Part shown: positions 1-7,680 of the stretch, in pieces
Numbering within the stretch: position 1 is the first letter of the stretch
Layout of the letters: every line of letters starts with the position of its first letter
Source: Erysipelotrichaceae bacterium
GTDB lineage: Bacteria; Bacillota_I; Bacilli_A; Erysipelotrichales; Erysipelotrichaceae
DNA length: 50,102 nt
Direction of reading: 5' to 3'
Assembly: GCA_017432895.1 (NCBI GenBank)
Contig: JAFRIG010000069.1
Coordinates: 1-50,102 of the forward strand
Program-made: the position numbers and the translations under genes
Notes under the pieces: model-generated
Databases searched by the model: none
What the model was told of the DNA's origin: nothing
The model's input: only the letters and a program-made list of their open reading frames with translations

Positions 1-211
1 ATTAAGTGTAGGTTAGACTTCCTTAAAAAAGATTATAGTTCAAACTGAACACAAGAACACATAAAACAAATAAGTAGCGTTGCGGACTTAAATGTCCTAT
101 ACGGTAGAGGGCAAGTGGACAGCCCGTTAAGAATAAGGCTTCCCTTCGGGGTTGACAATAATAGCAGACTTCTTACGAAGCCCATAAGTCTTTAGCTTAT
201 GGGAGGTTCAC
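1..211 (+). mobile_element. 3' (right) end of an IS200/IS605-type element
   Basis: The stretch ends in a perfect hairpin (CCCATAAG at 181-188, CTTATGGG at 196-203) followed by GAGGTTCAC. This is the layout typical of the right end of TnpB-carrying IS200/IS605 elements. An open frame runs from base 1 to a stop at 46-48 and could be the last codons of tnpB, but 15 codons are too few to prove it. The rest of the element lies outside the window. The exact right boundary (near 211) is inferred from the family pattern. Confidence 0.65.
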
Positions 212-231
212 TAATTTGTTTTTGCCACTTG
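78..231 (+). ncRNA. Candidate omegaRNA (TnpB guide RNA) with guide
   Basis: Between the putative tnpB stop and the element end lie several short stems: GGAC/GTCC at 84-97, GGGC/GCCC at 109-125, CCC/GGG around 142-150 and the terminal stem at 181-203. TnpB omegaRNAs are known to come from this place, with the guide being the host DNA just beyond the right end. The guide would therefore start at about 212. A terminator-like hairpin at 258-289 on the same strand could end the transcript. Identity is inferred from position and fold. Confidence 0.5.
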
Positions 232-257
232 ATTAACCTTTTATCAGCTATTTATAA

Positions 258-289
258 ACGCATACCCTTAAGGATATGCGTCATTTTTT
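258..289 (+). terminator. Hairpin terminator, stronger on + strand
   Basis: A 7-bp stem (ACGCATA 258-264, TATGCGT 275-281) is followed on the plus strand by CATTTTTT. On the minus strand the tail is weaker (TTTATAA), but it could still end the M42 peptidase mRNA. The U-tract runs into that gene's stop codon. Confidence 0.6.
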
Positions 290-1385
290 AATAGCGATTG
301 AGATCGAAATCCTTATCCAGATCATCGATGAAATGACATAGCAGTTCACCCGTCTGTAACAGATCTTTCGTATCAATGAGTTCCAATGTCGAATGGGAAT
401 AGCGATCAGGCGTACCCAGATCAACACACGGGATCCCGTCATTCTCCAAAGCCAGATAAGCCGTATCGGACAGAGCTCCTCTGGCCGCCTGTCTTTGGAT
501 CCTGATGCCGTTTTTCGCGGCACTCTTTTTAATTGCTTCAAACAATCCCTTGTGGACGATATTGCCGTTGAGTGTACCTTTGCCATGGAAATTGAACATG
601 TTGATACCGACACCGTTATTCATCTTTACATTGGAGACCTTGCCTCTTTGGTCAGGCGTATCGGCAGCCCCCGGTCCTAAAATGGAGATGGCCAGATCGC
701 AGTTGACGCTTCTGTTTGCCAGCATCGCACCGCGAGCGGAGAATTCCTCCCAGACCGTACCCACCAGGCAGACATTGACCTTGGGCTTCTTTTCTTTTAA
801 ATGTTCCCCTATCTGCAAAAGGTTACAAAGTCCGGCAGCCGCATCGATATAGGAACCCGATACCCTGTCGTTGAGCAGTTCATAGTAGGCTTGGCCATAA
901 GCTACCGGACAGCCGACTTCGATACCCAGATCGTATAATTGCGAATCACTTGTGGCACCGATGTCAATAAATAGATCGTTCAAAGAATCGGCCTTTTCCT
1001 TTTCTTCATTGGACATGATGTGATAGGCTCTGGTACCAAAGACACCTGGATAATATTTTCCGTCTTCACTTCCCACTCTGACCGGTGTACCCGTCAAAAC
1101 CTTCTCCGGAACCCCTCCGACGCGATCGACATAGATGAAACCATCCGGATCTATCCTTTTGATCACAAAGCCGATCGTATCCAGATGCGCAAAGACCATC
1201 AGCGTCAGACCCTCATCTTCACCTTTGAAACGGGCGATGCAGTTGCCGACTTTGTCGATACATACATCGTCGGAGTATTCCTCCATATCCTTCTTCAAGG
1301 CATAAGCCATCTGTTTCTCATAGCCGCTGACCCTTGGGATAGCCATATATTCTTTCAGTTTCTTTTTAAGCTGTTTAAGTTCCAT
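288..1385 (-). CDS. M42 family metallopeptidase (glutamyl aminopeptidase/endoglucanase-like)
   Basis: A 365-residue cytoplasmic aminopeptidase-like protein, the usual M42 length. The di-metal ligand pattern is visible: FAHLDT (His67, Asp69), the bridging Asp near 181 in a DAAAG context, the catalytic Glu pair 213-214, an Asp at 230 or 242, and RYSHS (His331). The Glu motif reads EEFSARGA where the family usually has EEVGLRGA, so it is slightly divergent. The start has a good Shine-Dalgarno (AAGAGGG), and a TATAAT box lies about 30 nt upstream. It is divergent from the FGGY kinase, separated by 76 bp. M42 enzymes trim N-terminal residues from peptides; the exact specificity cannot be read here. 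Confidence 0.88.
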   Translation of the reverse strand: MELKQLKKKLKEYMAIPRVSGYEKQMAYALKKDMEEYSDDVCIDKVGNCIARFKGEDEGLTLMVFAHLDTIGFVIKRIDPDGFIYVDRVGGVPEKVLTGTPVRVGSEDGKYYPGVFGTRAYHIMSNEEKEKADSLNDLFIDIGATSDSQLYDLGIEVGCPVAYGQAYYELLNDRVSGSYIDAAAGLCNLLQIGEHLKEKKPKVNVCLVGTVWEEFSARGAMLANRSVNCDLAISILGPGAADTPDQRGKVSNVKMNNGVGINMFNFHGKGTLNGNIVHKGLFEAIKKSAAKNGIRIQRQAARGALSDTAYLALENDGIPCVDLGTPDRYSHSTLELIDTKDLLQTGELLCHFIDDLDKDFDLNRY

Positions 1386-1461
1386 ATTATTGCCCTCTTG
1401 AAATTCTAATTCAATTATACTCTATCCATTCAAGCCTGCCTTCATATGTTAAAATTGCTTT

Positions 1462-2973
1462 ATGGATGACACTTTAAATAATCAGATCCTGATGGGTATC
1501 GATGGCGGTACCGGCGGAATCCGCGTCGGACTTTATGACCTTGACGGAAACTGTCTTTCTTTTGCTTCAAAAGAGTACCCTACCGACTTCCCCAAACCCG
1601 GATATGCGCAACAGCGCCCGGAAGACTGGTGGAAGGCTCTTGCGATCGCCGTTAAACAGGCTCTGGATAAAGGCAATATCAGACCTGAACAGATCGCTGC
1701 TTTGGCTTGCGACAGCACTTGTACCAGTGTCGTCGTCTGTCAAAAAGACGGCACGCCTTTATATCCCTGCATCATCTGGATGGATGTCAGAGCAGCTAAA
1801 GAAGCGGATGAACTCTTAGAAAAGACCAATGAATTCTATTCGCCCGAATGGATGCCGCCTAAACTGGCCTGGCTAAAAAGAAACGAAAGAAAAGTATATG
1901 ATGAGGCGGAAGTCTTTTGCGAATATCAGGACTGGCTTACTTATAAGCTGACGGGCAAGTGGTGCATGAACATCAACACTGCCTGCAACTGGGGTTATTC
2001 CAACAAAGACGGTTTTTCCCATAAGATCTATGAAGCCCTGGATATCGCAGATGCCTTAAATAAATTCCCCAGCAGTGAAGTATTCAAAGTCGGTGATCTT
2101 ATCGGCACTTTAAGCAAACAAGCCGCTGAAGAACTTGGACTTTACGAAGGACTTCCCATCGCCCAAGGCGGGGTCGATTCTTCGATCGGCCTGTTGGGTA
2201 TCGGCGTAAACAAAACCGGAAAGATTGGCATGATCACCGGCTCTTCCAATCTGGCCATGGCCTTAAATGAAAGACCCTTGCTCAATCCCCATGGTTCCAA
2301 CAACGGACCGGACAATCTGATACCCGGCTACTATACCGACTATGTCGGACAAAGCGCTTCCGGCTCCATCCTCTCCTGGTTCAGGAAACAGCTCTGTCCT
2401 GACCTGCCCTATAAGGAACTGGATGAGATGGCCAAAGATGTTCCCATCGGCTCCAATGGCCTTTTACTGATGGACTACTTCCAGGGCAATAAACATCCCT
2501 ATCATGACGGCAAGGCCAAAGGCATGTTCTATGGATTGACCCTGGCACACAGTCGCATCGATATGTACCGCTGCATCTTAGAAGGCGTGGCTTTTGGCAG
2601 TGAGCGGATCTTAGACACCTTCAGAGAAAACGGGGTCGAGATCACAGAAATGAATATGGCCGGCGGCAGTGCGCGAAGCGATTTGTGGATGAAAATCCAC
2701 GCCGATGTCTCCAACATCAGGATCAACGTCCCCAAAGACCTCAACGCCCCCAACCTGGGCTGTGCGATCGCCTGTGCCGTGATGTTGAAGATCTATCCCG
2801 ATCTTCAAACCGCCGTCGACAAGATGGTCAAATACGAAAGGACCTACTATCCCGATCTTGAAGCTCATCAAAAATACATGAAGATCTATGAGCTCTACAA
2901 GAGTTTCTATCCTCTAAACAAAGACTGGATGCATGCGTTCGCCGACACCTTCGACGATCTTAACGCTTTTTGA
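1462..2973 (+). CDS. FGGY-family carbohydrate kinase (ribulo/xylulokinase-like)
   Basis: 503 residues with both FGGY lobes. The N-terminal nucleotide-phosphate loop is GIDGGTGG (12-19), the catalytic Asp lies in GGVDSS (Asp239), TGSS is at 259-262, and the C-terminal adenosine motif is GGSARSDLWM (401-410). It should phosphorylate a ketose, polyol or related sugar with ATP; the substrate is not readable. The ATG at 1462 has no Shine-Dalgarno, but TAAAAT (with an upstream TG, extended -10) sits exactly 6 nt before it, suggesting a leaderless mRNA. An internal ATG at 1492 also lacks a Shine-Dalgarno. The next gene is an MFS permease, a likely uptake partner, with a terminator hairpin between them. 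Confidence 0.88.
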   Translation: MDDTLNNQILMGIDGGTGGIRVGLYDLDGNCLSFASKEYPTDFPKPGYAQQRPEDWWKALAIAVKQALDKGNIRPEQIAALACDSTCTSVVVCQKDGTPLYPCIIWMDVRAAKEADELLEKTNEFYSPEWMPPKLAWLKRNERKVYDEAEVFCEYQDWLTYKLTGKWCMNINTACNWGYSNKDGFSHKIYEALDIADALNKFPSSEVFKVGDLIGTLSKQAAEELGLYEGLPIAQGGVDSSIGLLGIGVNKTGKIGMITGSSNLAMALNERPLLNPHGSNNGPDNLIPGYYTDYVGQSASGSILSWFRKQLCPDLPYKELDEMAKDVPIGSNGLLLMDYFQGNKHPYHDGKAKGMFYGLTLAHSRIDMYRCILEGVAFGSERILDTFRENGVEITEMNMAGGSARSDLWMKIHADVSNIRINVPKDLNAPNLGCAIACAVMLKIYPDLQTAVDKMVKYERTYYPDLEAHQKYMKIYELYKSFYPLNKDWMHAFADTFDDLNAF

Positions 2974-3012
2974 AAAAGACATCATACATTTTTAGTTCTA
3001 AGCTATTAAACG

Positions 3013-3039
3013 ACCTGATATATTGAAATCAGGTTTTTT
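3013..3039 (+). terminator. Intercistronic terminator between kinase and MFS gene
   Basis: Stem ACCTGAT (3013-3019) pairs with ATCAGGT (3028-3034), followed by TTTTTT. The Shine-Dalgarno AAGGA of the next gene starts two bases after the U-tract, so there is no room for a promoter between them. Partial read-through is the simplest way the MFS gene could be expressed. Confidence 0.75.
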
Positions 3040-3051
3040 AAAGGACAGTCT

Positions 3052-4215
3052 ATGGAAAAGAAACAAAGCATTTGGACAAAACACTTTCTGATGGTCTTCG
3101 CAATGTCGTTATTCTCTTCGACGGCCGCCTATATGACCTATCCTTTGATCACCAAATATGCGATGACCATCAAAGAAGACATCGCCCTGGCCTCGACGAT
3201 CTCCGGCCTGATGTCTCTTTCGGGACTCATCGTCTGTCCCTTTGCCGGAATGATAACCGACAGCTTCAACCATAAGCGGATCATTCAGTTCTCTACTGTC
3301 TTCTATGTCATCATCCTTTTAGGGCATATTCTGGCCACCAATATTCCCCTGCTGATAATCATGCGTCTGCTGGTCGGTTTCTCTTTCTCGGTCAACGGCG
3401 TTACCGGTACAGTCTTTTCCACCCACTTCATTCCTATAGAAAAGATGGCGGAAGGCATGGGCTATGCCGCTTTGGCCAATATATTAGCGCAAGCCATCGG
3501 CCCGGGTCTGGGTCTATATCTGGTGGAACTTTCCGGTTATCATCTGACCTTTGCCGGAGCAGCCTTATGTGCCTTCATGGCCCTAGTCATGGTGACCCTA
3601 CTTCCCTATGAAGGCAATCAGATCAAGAAAGAAAAAAGGAAACTCTCTTTTAAAGATATCTATGCCTTTGAATATACCGATTATTCTTTGATCGCCGCCC
3701 TTCTTTCCATCGGCAACGCCTGGGTCTCGACCTTCTTACAGCTGATCGGTGAAGAAAGAAATATCGCCAACATCGGCTTATTCTTCACTGTTTATTCAGT
3801 TGCCATGGTCTTCTTCAGACCCATGATGGGAACTCTGCACGATAAAAAAGGCATCTATTATGTCATGATACCTGCCATCATCTGCGCCACCTTAGGTACC
3901 ATCCTGATCGGAGTAGGCAAGACTTTGATGATCATGCTGGTAGCCAGTGTCTTCAAGGCCATCGGCCAGGGTACGGGTACCCCCTCTTTACAGACGGAAG
4001 TCATCAAAAAGATGGATCCTTCAAGGTCGGGTGTCGCCGCTTCGACTGTTTTGATAGGCATGCATATCGGCAATGCCTTTGGTCCAATGCTGGGCGGACA
4101 GCTGGTCGAAAGGATAGGCTATAAAGACATGTTCGTATATTTCTCTATTGTCTGTGCAATACTATGTTTTGTCCTGATGTATTATCGCTATCTGCTGGAT
4201 AAAAGAAAGCAGTAG
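3052..4215 (+). CDS. Major facilitator superfamily transporter
   Basis: 387 residues with about 12 hydrophobic segments, the normal size for MFS. An MFS-like A motif is visible after TM2 (FAGMITDSFNHKR, about 64-76), and a related one in the second half (GTLHDKKG, about 261-268). It lies downstream of the FGGY kinase on the same strand, so import of the kinase substrate is a reasonable guess, though drug-efflux type MFS proteins look similar. The start follows the AAAGGA Shine-Dalgarno directly after a terminator hairpin. Transport direction and substrate are not determinable. Confidence 0.82.
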   Translation: MEKKQSIWTKHFLMVFAMSLFSSTAAYMTYPLITKYAMTIKEDIALASTISGLMSLSGLIVCPFAGMITDSFNHKRIIQFSTVFYVIILLGHILATNIPLLIIMRLLVGFSFSVNGVTGTVFSTHFIPIEKMAEGMGYAALANILAQAIGPGLGLYLVELSGYHLTFAGAALCAFMALVMVTLLPYEGNQIKKEKRKLSFKDIYAFEYTDYSLIAALLSIGNAWVSTFLQLIGEERNIANIGLFFTVYSVAMVFFRPMMGTLHDKKGIYYVMIPAIICATLGTILIGVGKTLMIMLVASVFKAIGQGTGTPSLQTEVIKKMDPSRSGVAASTVLIGMHIGNAFGPMLGGQLVERIGYKDMFVYFSIVCAILCFVLMYYRYLLDKRKQ

Positions 4216-4234
4216 TTCAAAATGAAATACAGTT

Positions 4235-4276
4235 AAAAAGAGTCATTATGGCAATACATAATGACTCTTTTTGTTT
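4235..4276. terminator. Bidirectional terminator
   Basis: A perfect 16-bp stem (4235-4250 with 4257-4272, loop GCAATA) has A-runs on its left and T-runs on its right. It can end both the MFS gene on plus and the acetyltransferase/nucleoside hydrolase operon on minus. Confidence 0.92.
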
Positions 4277-4280
4277 TACT

Positions 4281-4724
4281 CTATCTTTTCATCATGACCA
4301 GATATTCAGGCGTATCCTCTTCGAATTTCCGGTTATCACTCAGCCTGAAGCCGTGTCTTTCATAAAAACGGATCGCTTCAGAATTCTTCTCTAAAGCCCA
4401 GAGGAACTTTACATCGAAGTTTTCGATCGCAAAATCAAGCAGCTTTGAACCGATGCCCTGGTCCCAGAAGAAATAATCGACATAGAGTTCTTTGACTTCT
4501 TCCCCTTCGATATGGATCAGACCTTTCACGATCCCATCGTCATAGACATAGATCTTATCAAGGTATTTTTCATATTCTTCCGCTACCGTTAGGACCTGCA
4601 GGGCATTGAAAGAAAAATCATCATCTTTAAAGATCGGACGAAACTTTACTCTTTTGACAAAGACCAAAATCTCGCCGATACGGGACAGATCTTTCTTTTC
4701 GGCTTTTCTGATATATTCAGACAT
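4281..4724 (-). CDS. GNAT family N-acetyltransferase
   Basis: 147 residues starting at MSEYIRKAEKKD. This start overlaps the nucleoside hydrolase stop by 8 nt (ATGTCTGA) and gives the typical GNAT beginning IRKAxxxD. A longer frame upstream lies inside the hydrolase gene and was not used. The acetyl-CoA loop is seen as DQGIGSKLL, and the C-terminal beta-bulge region as NSEAIRFYERHGF. It is the last gene of the nucleoside operon and probably translated by coupling. Substrate unknown. Confidence 0.85.
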   Translation of the reverse strand: MSEYIRKAEKKDLSRIGEILVFVKRVKFRPIFKDDDFSFNALQVLTVAEEYEKYLDKIYVYDDGIVKGLIHIEGEEVKELYVDYFFWDQGIGSKLLDFAIENFDVKFLWALEKNSEAIRFYERHGFRLSDNRKFEEDTPEYLVMMKR

Positions 4725-5634
4725 AGCGTTCATCCAGCTTATCGATAGCTTCAAAGAAGATGCGCATGCATTCTTCCCGATCCGTATCCAACAGGACCAG
4801 ATGCTGACCATCTCCCTGTTCAAAGATGGTCTGACCTTGGGTATCTTCACCATCTAGAATGATGTCGACCTTGCCTTCTTGGCCTTTGAAGATCTCCGGT
4901 TTCAAAAGATAGACGACCGGCATCAGATCGAAGATCGCCGTCTTATCCCAGCCTCTTTCTATCGCGTATCTTAAATAGAAACTGAAGAGGTCATCGACCA
5001 GTTTGGAGACCTTGCCTCTATCTTTGAATCTTTCGGCTTCTTTGATCATTATGCCTCCGGCATAACAGACTTCCAGCGGAGCCATGATCATCCTGATGCC
5101 TGAATCAAAGACGATCTTGGCCGCTTCAGGATCATGCCAGATATTGAATTCGGCATATTTATTGATGTTGCCGCCGTTGATGGCACCACCCATTAAGACG
5201 ATCTGAGCTATCTTATCTTTTAATTCGGGAGCTTCATTCAGTAAGACGGCCAGATTGGTCAAAGGAGCCAAAGCGATGATCGTCACTTTGTCTTCTTGAT
5301 TTAATACTTCCTTATAGAACTTCACAGCTGTTTGAGCCTGAGCCTTCATTTCGGGTTGGGGTAAAACGGGTCCATCCATCCCGCTTTCACCATGCCCTGC
5401 CGGCTGAGGTACAGCCTCTTTCACCAGTGGCTTATCCATACCCATATAGACCGGAATATCTATGCCCAGGTACTCCTCGACTTGCAGCATGTTTCTGGTC
5501 ACTTTTTCAAGGGTGTTGTTACCGGCGACCGTACAGATACCCAGCAGTTTGAAGGCCTCATCATGGGCCAATATTGTGAGCAAGGCCATGATATCATCAT
5601 GGCCCGGATCACAATCAACGATTATTTTATACAT
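4717..5634 (-). CDS. Inosine/uridine-preferring nucleoside hydrolase
   Basis: 305 residues, the usual IUNH length. The Ca-binding motif DCDPGHDD is at residues 8-15. A second conserved block (LAPLTNLAVLL, then VLMGGA) and a C-terminal block around KTAIFDLMPVVYLL fit the family. The enzyme hydrolyses ribonucleosides to base and ribose in the cytoplasm. The start overlaps the permease stop (TAATG), so it is translationally coupled to the nucleoside ABC transporter and would act on imported nucleosides. Confidence 0.93.
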   Translation of the reverse strand: MYKIIVDCDPGHDDIMALLTILAHDEAFKLLGICTVAGNNTLEKVTRNMLQVEEYLGIDIPVYMGMDKPLVKEAVPQPAGHGESGMDGPVLPQPEMKAQAQTAVKFYKEVLNQEDKVTIIALAPLTNLAVLLNEAPELKDKIAQIVLMGGAINGGNINKYAEFNIWHDPEAAKIVFDSGIRMIMAPLEVCYAGGIMIKEAERFKDRGKVSKLVDDLFSFYLRYAIERGWDKTAIFDLMPVVYLLKPEIFKGQEGKVDIILDGEDTQGQTIFEQGDGQHLVLLDTDREECMRIFFEAIDKLDERYV

Positions 5635-6572
5635 TACTGTTCTTCGACATTACCGCGTTTGATACGATAGTAGTTCACGATCGAAACGACGGTCAGGATG
5701 ACGAAGACGGCGATATACGGGATGGCATTGACCAGGTCGGTCGGGATCGCCGAGTTGGAAGAGAAGATGATTGATACCGATCTGAAGACCGCGAAGATCA
5801 AGGCGGAAAGGATCAGCACCCAGTAGTTTCCGGCAGCGATACCGTTGGCGGCAACGCCCATCCAGCCCTGTCCGGAGACCATTCCTCTGGAGAAGATCTT
5901 CAGATAGTTGAGGGACAGATAGATACCGCCCAAAGAGGCAAAGATACCGGAGAGGATCAGGGAAAGGACTCTGAGCTTCTCGACGTTGATACCGGCTGTT
6001 CTGGCCGCATCGGCGTTCAGACCGCAGGCTCTCATCCGCATGCCTAACGGCGTCTTGTAGATGAAGATGAACAGCAATATGACGATCAGCCAGCAGACAT
6101 AAGTTAAGACATACTGACCGGAGATGATCTCACCCAGGATCGGAATATCCTTGATGACCGGGATATCCCAGGAGCCTAAGATCGGCGTCGTAAGGGAAGC
6201 GGTCGTTCCTTTTTCACCCGTCATTAAGAACATGACGAAGATCGCAACGGAATCCGCGAAGGTATTAAGGGCGATCATTATCAGCATCGCATTGGCACCC
6301 ATCTTCATGGAGAAGAAGGCGATCAGTAAGACGGTAACGATACCGATGGCGATACCGGCCAGAACGCCTACCCAGGCGGAACCGGAGAGGTAGCTGCCAA
6401 GCACACCGGCCAAAGCGGAGAAAGTCATGATCGACTCGATCGCGATATTGCCGATGCCGGAAGAAGCGGCGATGAAAGTACCCATGGCCGCAAAGACGAT
6501 AGGAGTGGCAAGACGGACTGCCGTTACCAGAAATCTCATTGAAAACAGCGTTGAAAAAATACTACTCTGCAT
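5634..6572 (-). CDS. Nucleoside ABC transporter permease (NupQ-like)
   Basis: 312 residues, strongly hydrophobic with about 8-9 membrane segments. It has the BPD_transp_2 features of sugar/nucleoside importers: an N-terminal ATPIVFAAMG stretch and the cytoplasmic coupling region MRACGLNADAARTAGI (about 192-207), which contacts the ATPase. It overlaps the preceding permease gene by 11 nt and pairs with it as a heterodimer. It is part of the BMP-ATPase-permease-permease set typical of NupNOPQ transporters. Confidence 0.9.
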   Translation of the reverse strand: MQSSIFSTLFSMRFLVTAVRLATPIVFAAMGTFIAASSGIGNIAIESIMTFSALAGVLGSYLSGSAWVGVLAGIAIGIVTVLLIAFFSMKMGANAMLIMIALNTFADSVAIFVMFLMTGEKGTTASLTTPILGSWDIPVIKDIPILGEIISGQYVLTYVCWLIVILLFIFIYKTPLGMRMRACGLNADAARTAGINVEKLRVLSLILSGIFASLGGIYLSLNYLKIFSRGMVSGQGWMGVAANGIAAGNYWVLILSALIFAVFRSVSIIFSSNSAIPTDLVNAIPYIAVFVILTVVSIVNYYRIKRGNVEEQ

Positions 6573-7680
6573 GTTCTTCCAGGCCCTCCTTTAATAATTG
6601 ACGTTCCCGCAGTCTTCTTAAGAAGTATTGCGATGATATCAGCATGATGACGATACCTTCGACGATCGAAACGATCTCGGAAGGAACGGCACCATCGACG
6701 AAGTAGAGAATGGCAGCGCCCTGTTCAAGATACTTGATGAAGAAGGCGGCGATGACGATACCGATCGGGTTGTTCTTGCCAAGCATCGACAGCAACATGC
6801 CCGAGAAACCGATACCGACTAATGACTGGGCTGGGGTATAATAGCTGGTTTGGGTCAGCAGCTGGGTCGTTGAGCCCATGCCGCAAAGCACACCGGCGAT
6901 GATGGCCGTCGTGATGGCCAGTTTGAAGGATGAGACACCGGAGTATTCCGCGAACTTCGGGTTGATACCGGCAATCCTCATCTGATAACCCAGCTTGGTC
7001 TTGTTCATGACCAGATATAAGACGATCGTGACCACGATCAGCAGGATGAAGCAGGCCGAGATCCTCAATGGTTCATACAGGTAGCCGATCCTGGCTGTTG
7101 CCAGATAGTCTTTGGAAGAAACGGAACCTCTTTGTGCCGTCGCGATGAAAGTCCTGACGATGTAGGCCGTGACACCGGCGTAGATCGAGTTGGACATCAA
7201 TGAAACGACCATTTCGTTGGTACCGAACTTGGCTTTTAAGAAGGAAGGAAGGATCATCAATATGCCGCCTACGACCATGGCACCCAGGTAACAAAGAATA
7301 GGATGCAGGATGGGGCTGGTGGTGATCGGCGAGGAAGCGATCCAGGCGACGACCGCACCGGTGATGATGAAGATACCTTCAGCACCCATGTTGAAGCCAC
7401 CGGCTTTGAATAAGACACCGGCTGCCAGACCGGCAAAGGCGAACGAAATGAAACTTTCGATGACCGCGCCGATATATCTCTTCTTGGTCAGCGGTCCAAT
7501 CAGGATCGTCTTGATCGCATTGACCGGATCCTTGGAGATCAGACACAGGATGACGAACGTGATCGCCAAAGCGATGAGGATCGCGATGGCCATCTTGATC
7601 GCATCAAACAGTTTGGGATTGGAAATCGATAACTTATACTGTCTTGAATATTTACTGCCGGTATTTCTCTCTTCAGTCAT
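6562..7680 (-). CDS. Nucleoside ABC transporter permease (NupP-like)
   Basis: 372 residues with an N-terminal cytoplasmic stretch of about 30 residues, then about 9-10 membrane segments. It carries the family pattern AGGFNMGAEG (about 91-100) and a coupling loop MRIAGINPKFAEYSGV (about 234-249). It is the larger of the two permeases, as in NupP/YufP. It overlaps the ATPase gene by 8 nt upstream and the second permease by 11 nt downstream, so the proteins are made together. Confidence 0.9.
   Translation of the reverse strand: MTEERNTGSKYSRQYKLSISNPKLFDAIKMAIAILIALAITFVILCLISKDPVNAIKTILIGPLTKKRYIGAVIESFISFAFAGLAAGVLFKAGGFNMGAEGIFIITGAVVAWIASSPITTSPILHPILCYLGAMVVGGILMILPSFLKAKFGTNEMVVSLMSNSIYAGVTAYIVRTFIATAQRGSVSSKDYLATARIGYLYEPLRISACFILLIVVTIVLYLVMNKTKLGYQMRIAGINPKFAEYSGVSSFKLAITTAIIAGVLCGMGSTTQLLTQTSYYTPAQSLVGIGFSGMLLSMLGKNNPIGIVIAAFFIKYLEQGAAILYFVDGAVPSEIVSIVEGIVIMLISSQYFLRRLRERQLLKEGLEEHAE

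Noticed and set aside
281-613. 110-codon minus-strand frame inside the M42 gene
   Set aside because: Shadow frame of a clearly conserved peptidase gene.
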